DNA of 64,000 nt from Phlebotomus papatasi (taxonomy: Eukaryota; Arthropoda; Insecta; Diptera; Psychodidae). Every line of letters begins with the position of its first letter. The first letter of the stretch is position 1. Shown one piece after another: positions 58,478 to 64,000 of this stretch. The translations under genes and the position numbers were made by a program. The stretch lies in the NCBI RefSeq assembly GCF_024763615.1, contig NC_077222.1, positions 38,378,001-38,442,000 of the forward strand. Reading direction: 5' to 3'. The notes below the pieces were generated by a model. It searched no databases and was not told the origin of the DNA. It saw nothing but the letters and a program-made list of their open reading frames with translations.

Positions 58478-59432
58478 TTAAGGCAAAAGCATACGCATAT
58501 TTACATAATATATCTAGAAAATTTATACATAGGGTAAGTCTGTTGCTCTCAAAAAACATAAAATTTATTTTAAAATTATTTATGATTGACAAAATTTTTC
58601 GTATTAAACTTTTCAAAGTACCCACTTGTAAATCAATTCGTGGAATTGTAAATCAAGAAAAGCTATGAGCATCCTTTTCGGAAAGATAAAATGTGGAAAT
58701 AAACTTCTTCAGCATAAATTTAAGGAGGATGAAATAAAATTTTTAAAACAAGTATATTGATTTTCTCACTCTGGCTGAATAGGTTTGATTTTTTTTTCGC
58801 CGATAAAATTCAACTCAAAATGATGTACGACATAATGTAAAACCACACTGATATAAAGTTCATGTTCCATAAAATCAGACCATAAATATTTCCCTGTAAT
58901 AAATATAATTCACACGCAAACATTCACTCTTATTGCTGAGTAATTTTGACTGTCTCAAGGTTAGTAACGTCCCGTAAAATTTTCAGGAGAGAATTTTACA
59001 AATTGCTTTTAGAGATTGTAGTGCACTAAACGATTTCGCTAATTCTTCCCATCTTTGTCTCTATGCTTGAGGGTTCTTGGGACTAAGGGTGAACTTTTCG
59101 TGATGGAAGACGAAAAGGATGTGAATTTGGCAAAAAAAAAATCCGTCCCTCCAGTTAGCTTTTAAAAAGTTTCCCAATGGAAGGAAAAGCTCGCCAATTT
59201 GTCTGAGTGGGGATCTATGAACAAAAAGCCAGGTTGATAGATCTGAAAGAGAACAAAGAAGTGCTGAGAATAAAGAGCTAAAAATAGCTTGTGGTCAGCA
59301 ATCAAATAGATGAGATGGGAGCTTAATTGGGCATTTGATTGACTGTCTGAGATAGAATTTACGGAATAAGACACTCATAAGTTGGCATTCTCAACTTCAT
59401 GCTTCTCTTTCTCTCTTTTTGTATTTTTGCAG
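58478..59432. other. End of the 25.7-kb intron
   Basis: AT-rich, unique-looking. The last 50 bases form a pyrimidine-rich tract (CTTCTCTTTCTCTCTTTTTG) leading to the acceptor of the next exon. Confidence 0.5.
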
Positions 59433-59530
59433 ATCCACCAGACATCGCTGTGGAAAAGTCTTGGGTGCATTCTGGAGAAGGATTTGAAGCTCAGCTCGTT
59501 TGCATTGTTCATGCTGACCCGCAGCCAACG
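59433..59530 (+). CDS. klg: klingon-like Ig-superfamily protein, exon d (start of Ig3)
   Basis: The acceptor ATTTTTGCAG follows a strong pyrimidine tract. The first two bases complete a Tyr codon begun by the last base of exon c, giving VLYPPDIAVEKSWVHSGEG, the linker into the third Ig domain. EAQLVCIVHADPQPT follows, with the B-strand Cys. It ends in phase 0 before the consensus donor GTAAGT. In the relatives recalled, the next residues are VSWYQN; that exon was not found downstream and probably lies beyond 64000. The phase and sequence fit across a 25.7-kb intron is the strongest evidence that this is one gene. The open frame continuing past the donor is intronic. Confidence 0.9.
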
Positions 59531-60939
59531 GTAAGTATCATTTTAGAGCTTTTTATTCCATCCACACTGAGAGAAAGTCTTCAAAGAAATAAGAATGTTG
59601 GGATTAGTGTTAAGGCAGTTCTTGACGGATTGAGACTTGATTTTGTATTTAAGTCCTACCCAAGTGGCAGAGTTTAGAGGGACGACAATACGACGTTTTA
59701 ATTTCTACGTCATAGAGGAATGACTGAAATTTTACTAATTTGATAGGAATCTAAATTAATGTAAACTTGGTGTAGAAATGTCGAGGTTTAAGGGTTCATA
59801 GTAACCCCATACTACTACCTCCATGAGGTGAGCCCTGGAATCCAGTCGAAATTTTCGGTTAGAGACTGACTGAAGAGGGAACTTGTCTTGGCTATCTGAA
59901 CTATATTACTCAGACTTTGGCGGACGAGAATTTGTGACGATAGTTAGGTCGTCACAAAAGGGTGTTGTGAGGAAGAGCGAGTACATTACTTGCCAACGGA
60001 CAGACCCAAATCCATTCGTAATGGTTCCTAACTTGGTGTTAAGTGCCAACCGGCCGTAAAGTTAAATCGAAAATTTTTTATCCTTGTACATTATGACGTT
60101 GTATAAGAGTGCCAACCGAACATAGTTCGAAAATGACAAAATGTGTGTATTGGTGTAGGAATGTCGACCTATGGTGATCATTAATTATGAGATATATTAT
60201 ACTGTATCATCAGTATCAGCGAAAAGATGCTCGGCTGTCAGCGAAAAGATGCTCGATTAGAAAGTTTGACGTTGTATTTTTTCTTGACCATTTTCCACTT
60301 TCAGTCATATGACTTACAATGTCCTCGGATATGACTTAAGTCAGTACATCACATTAACTAAAAATTTACGTCATGAAGACTAGTTTCTTACTACTCGAAC
60401 TTCACGGAGAGAGCAGTATATATAAACCCTCGATTTTTTCTCCCCCCAAAAATTTTCACCTTCCACCTCGCGGAGACCACTTTTCTTGACAAATCGGTAG
60501 ATGATGCGGTAGATGACAACGGTAGATGATGCGAAAGTACTTTTGAGGGATAACATCTAAGTCATGAGTTCGTGCACTTCGCAAAGCCTGGGATGCTTTA
60601 GCAACCCTTTTTACTTCAGCTTTTCGAGATTCTGGTATTTCTTCAGAATTTATTTCTCTTTCAAAATAAAGGATTAACATTTTTCTCCAGAGAATACAAT
60701 CTTTGGTGTGGGTCTTCTTCAGTGGGTTAATGTAGAAACTTTTAATTATTTGTAAAACATTATCATTTCATAACAGCTGAGCATCCCCACATTAGCTATA
60801 AATTTTCAAGGACATTCTAGAATATTCACTATTTAATATTTATATTCACTATTTTTACATTTTTAAAAACGAGAGTAAGCGATTTCAGTGCACAATGCAA
60901 TTGGCTAAAGGTCGTGTAGCAAGTCAAGCAAAGCATGTG
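59531..60939. other. Intron sequence with short internal repeats
   Basis: A single CACTGAGAGAAAG at 59566 resembles one MITE end without a partner. CAGCGAAAAGATGCTCG occurs twice at about 60218-60255, and GGTAGATGATGCG-type phrases repeat at 60495-60532. Near 60672-60722 the minus strand reads CCACTGAAGAAGACCCACAC, faintly like the fold-back module at 2622. Nothing coding was recognised. Confidence 0.4.
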
Positions 60940-61100
60940 GCCTATAGCTCAGTTGGTAGAGCACTCGTCTAGTTAACGAGAGGCCTCCAGTTCGATTCTG
61001 GGTGGAGGCAGGAATTTTTCCTGCCTGAGAGAAAAACTAGATGATTTGAGAGTCATTTGCTCTGATTGACGATTTCTCTGTACATAAATACAATTAACAT
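60940..61100 (+). mobile_element. tRNA-derived SINE (family B)
   Basis: Head GCCTATAGCTCAGTTGGTAG (box A) and CCAGTTCGATTCTGGG (box B), with a 5-bp anticodon-like stem CTCGT/ACGAG around CTAGTTA. The acceptor arm is imperfect and the usual two bases between acceptor and D-arm are missing. It continues into a non-tRNA body (GGCAGGAATTTTTCCTGCC hairpin, GATTTGAGAGTCATTTGCTC) shared with 9085-9255. It is therefore a SINE, not a tRNA gene; the loop would read AGT (Thr) if taken literally. Confidence 0.7.
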
Positions 61101-61200
61101 TGAACTAAAGTTTGTAAAATTCTCTCAATTTTTATAAATATTTGTGAAAATGTGTATAATCTTGGAACTCCCTGTATATAGATGTTGATACAAGCCTTTT

Positions 61201-61935
61201 ACGGTGCTATCACACTAGGATTTTCACAATTTAATTTTAAATTTAATTGAGCCAATTGAGCATTATAAGATTTCTAGAATTTACTTGAAAATTCTCACAG
61301 CCAGGACACATTTTGCAAGAAATTTGCTCAATTTTAAACAGTGCCGCGAGATTTTTGATTGTGAATGACTCCGGAAAATGTGTAATAGTACTTAAAATGT
61401 CTTATAAGTCACTTAACTGTTATGCAAAATAATCCGCAAAGCCAGAAGAAAGGGTTGTAGTCAAAGGGGCTCATGAAGAGACTCTCAACTGCAATTTCTT
61501 GATACAACAATTTCCTTCGGATTGCTTTGGAGGAACTCAGCAAATTACTCCCGATACTGAAGCTTCACTCGTGTAAGATTATCACTAATCACTGTACTTA
61601 TTTTTTTGGTCACAAATAATAATTAATTACGAGTAAATAAATTTAATAAGAACAATTTGGTTCAAAAGACTACTTGTTTAACTGCAATAAAATTGAAATT
61701 AATGAGCAATTTTAAAGTTTTAATTTGCTGAATTCAAATTTAATTGAGCCATTACATTTATGTTATTTTATCATGTTTAACCATATTTTGATGGGACAAG
61801 TATTGGTTTATACCAATAACTAAGCGAAAATCTTTCAATTTAAATGATTTTTAATGAAAAATAACGCATAGGAACAATTTATCTGAAAATTAAATTGAAT
61901 TTACAAATTGAAAAAATCCTAGTGTGTTAGCACGG
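61201..61935. mobile_element. Non-autonomous element with CACACTAGGATTTT ends
   Basis: Left CGGTGCTATCACACTAGGAT and right ATCCTAGTGTGTTAGCACGG are inverted. Both sides continue with AATTTAATT-rich subterminal sequence (TTTAATTGAGCCAATTGAGC at the left, AAATTTAATTGAGCC near 61735). About 735 bp; no coding content. Confidence 0.75.
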
Positions 61936-63534
61936 TTATTCCTTTTTGAGACTGAAAAATTTATTTTAAAAAACTTATGAATATAGACTAGGAATATAGG
62001 AGTCAATCTTCCACAGGCGATGGGTGAACATCATAAAGTGAAACATTTCAGTAGTGATTTGTACAAACTAACAAACAATTGTTCTCCCAAATTTTGATGC
62101 CCTGTAGAAGGTCCCAACCAAAGGACTGAAACGTCGGCAAAAATAAAATAAAGAGAAGAACAAGAGAAATAAGACTGACATCATCTTATGAATATACTTA
62201 TCAAGTGTAGGATTAAGCTTCAGAAATAATTTTTCTCAATGCGGCTTGTAAATAGCCATTTTGGGTTTAAGTGAGTAAATGAGTAAATGGGTAAATGAGT
62301 GTAAATTTTGGCATTCTCTTAACACTCATTTAGTGTATTTGGTAACACTCACCTTTCTCTCAGTGCAAGCAAAAAAAAAAGTTAACTCAGGTTGAAAAGC
62401 AGGAGAATTCAGAAATTAGTGAAGAAATTCTCACAACTTTGCATAAAAAAAAGAAACTGCAAAAAAAAATTAAGAGTATATCACTGGGAAATAAGAGTGA
62501 ATTGCTGGTGGCAAAAAGAGATTTACGGGCAACACTTTCAAAATTACACCCCACGGAAGTTTGCCAGGGAAGATGGGATGCTCTGACTCCCCACATTTCA
62601 AGTGCCAGGACTGAGGGTGTTGGGAATGACAATGTGGTGGCGGAAATAAAAATTACAACCCCATTTATCATGACTATGGGGATGTATAGTGGTTCGAAAC
62701 TGGCAAAATGCTATAGTGCTAATTCGGTGAATAATGAGCAAAAGACCATTTTAACTCATAACCACCATTCTTGGTACACCAAAAACTCCCCTCGAGTTCT
62801 CCAAAAAATTGTTCTACATGGCGCTAATTTAGCTACATGGAAATCTCACGCCGTTGGACGCTCGTTAAGGGCATGGAGAACAAGACTTTTAAATTTTAAA
62901 TTATAGAGCGACAAAAAGTATGAAAAAAAATAGAATGAAAATTGCCGTGCCAAAAATTAGAACAGGCAGAAGCTGGTAAATTGCAATTTAAGACAGCCTC
63001 TAACACTCACAGCTTTAATATCATGTGGGTGAAATAGCAATTCTCGGAAAATTGTAATTTGGCATAACTTCACTGTATAAGTACTTCTGCTAGATTAAAA
63101 TTCTTCTCTAACTTTTTGGGCTACAATAAATTTAATAGAGTTGCAAATGTGCAAATTTAACAAATGCGTGACAATAAAAGATGACAACGAAATCTCAGGT
63201 GGAATTTGTTGTATGTTTAGTGGATTCATAAACAAAATAATAATGCTTAAATTGTTAAAATTAGTCTAAAAATAAGTTAAGTTATTAAGAATCTCGTGAA
63301 TTGCACTCACAGACATTTCAGATGTATGCTGAATCACTTTAAATTGTAAAATGTCCCTGAAATAATATTCGTAAATTCATCTTATTTAAATTTTAATGAT
63401 AATATCGTACAAGATGTTGTGTGCAAGAAATACAGGTCATCCTCATCTGTGTTGAAATATTTAAAGTTTATTATGCAAAAAGCCGAAGTAATATGAAATT
63501 AGGTTATGAATACGTCTCATTTACATACCTTTAA
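61936..63534. other. Intron or flanking sequence, mostly unique
   Basis: 62101-62131 has CTGTAGA, extra A, GGTCC/GGACT stem and GAAAC, a variant of the fold-back hairpin module, here alone. GAGTAAAT-type units repeat at 62270-62300. 62470-62880 is less AT-rich and open over 155 codons on the plus strand (62439-62906), but the product has no recognisable domain, so it is not called a gene. Confidence 0.4.
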
Positions 63535-63611
63535 CCCATTAAGAATGATTGGATTACCGGTGACCAAAAAGAATTTTTTATCTAACAATCATTCATTTTT
63601 TTTTTATTGGG
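63535..63611. mobile_element. Tiny TTAA-flanked MITE
   Basis: CCCATTAAGAATGATTGGAT to TTTATTGGG, flanked by TTAA (63531-63534, 63612-63615). The left part matches the start of the 57649 element (AATGATTGGA, ACCGGTG against ACCGCTG). 77 bp. Confidence 0.6.
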
Positions 63612-64000
63612 TTAAGAGTGACCTACTAATCCCACTAATCAATTCTATATCAATCGCCTGATATAAAATCAATCTATGCACTTTTAACTTCTATAAATTT
63701 AGCTCAATATTCAGTTATTTTGAAAAAGTAAAAAAAAAACTGTGTTATTATCTTTCACATCCTTCCATTGGTGAAAATAAATGTAAATGTATTATAAAGT
63801 TTTCTATTTAAACAATAATGTTAGTATAATTGTGTATCTTTCATGTGTGCTTAAAATATTGCAGATTCTCACCAGACGCATGGTTTAGGTTAGAGCATGG
63901 AATAGAAAATAATTAAACAAGAGAAATTTGTTTGGTCTGGTGATAAACTAATTTTGTCATACGACCACTGTCATATGATACAATAACCTGAAAGTATGGG
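63612..64000. other. AT-rich end of window
   Basis: Nothing recognised. An acceptor-like ATATTGCAG at 63865 is followed by a frame that stops within a few codons (TGGTTTAG), so it is not the missing Ig3 exon. Confidence 0.45.

Noticed and set aside
60940..61012. tRNA-Thr (AGT) gene
   Set aside because: The acceptor arm mismatches, the linker between acceptor and D-arm is missing, and the sequence runs into a SINE body shared with 9085-9255.
62439..62906. 155-codon plus-strand frame, the longest in the window
   Set aside because: No recognisable domain, lysine/serine-rich start over A-rich DNA, overlapping frames on both strands, and no splice context linking it to the klg-like exons. Retained only as a note.
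63857..63900. Candidate acceptor and next Ig3 exon
   Set aside because: The frame after the ATATTGCAG acceptor-like site stops within a few codons and does not give the expected Trp-containing strand.

Overview
The window is AT-rich eukaryotic DNA with an insect-type gene, most likely from a dipteran. A nematoceran such as a sand fly is a guess from general character, not something the sequence proves. Only one cellular gene is recognisable. Four plus-strand exons (28466-28666, 28863-28984, 33548-33707, 59433-59530) join in consistent phases to encode part of an immunoglobulin-superfamily adhesion protein. It resembles Drosophila klingon and its paralogue CG7166, of the Lachesin/IgLON-like group. 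The exons cover the second half of Ig domain 1, all of Ig domain 2 and the start of Ig domain 3. The 5' exons (signal peptide, start of Ig1) and 3' exons (rest of Ig3, any FN3 domain, C-terminus) were not found and probably lie outside the window. Introns here are 196 bp, about 4.6 kb and about 25.7 kb.

Almost everything else is non-coding and dense in small mobile elements. From 1 to 8 kb there are two fold-back elements, a GC-rich SINE-like copy, and a region of about 3.8 kb with inverted ends and internal tandem repeats that also holds two LINE 3' ends with GATA-type tails. From 9 to 26 kb there are tRNA-derived SINEs, several TA-flanked MITEs, three more fold-back elements, a tail-to-tail MITE pair and a 462-bp direct duplication. 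The 4.6-kb intron holds a SINE interrupted by two different MITEs. The 25.7-kb intron holds a broken DD37E-type Tc1/mariner transposon with clear inverted ends, further SINEs, a CpG-rich tandem array, and many MITEs. Downstream of exon 4 are another SINE and two more MITEs.

Two patterns stand out. First, at least seven elements share an outer terminus of the form TA-GGGGAA, but each subgroup has a different inner block. In most of them that block occurs twice in tandem, about 15-18 bp each, as paired transposase-binding sites would. Second, fold-back elements at 2.3-2.7, 14.6-14.8, 15.4-15.5 and 18.5-19.0 kb carry a common GCTTTCGA / TCGAAAGC module. In two of them it lies inside a CTGANGA-stem-GAAA layout resembling the core of a hammerhead ribozyme, with one extra A and no evident helices I and III.

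No rRNA gene, CRISPR array, bacterial operon or intact tRNA gene was seen. Long stretches between listed elements are described as featureless where nothing could be supported. All coordinates were read by eye; those of diverged repeats are approximate.
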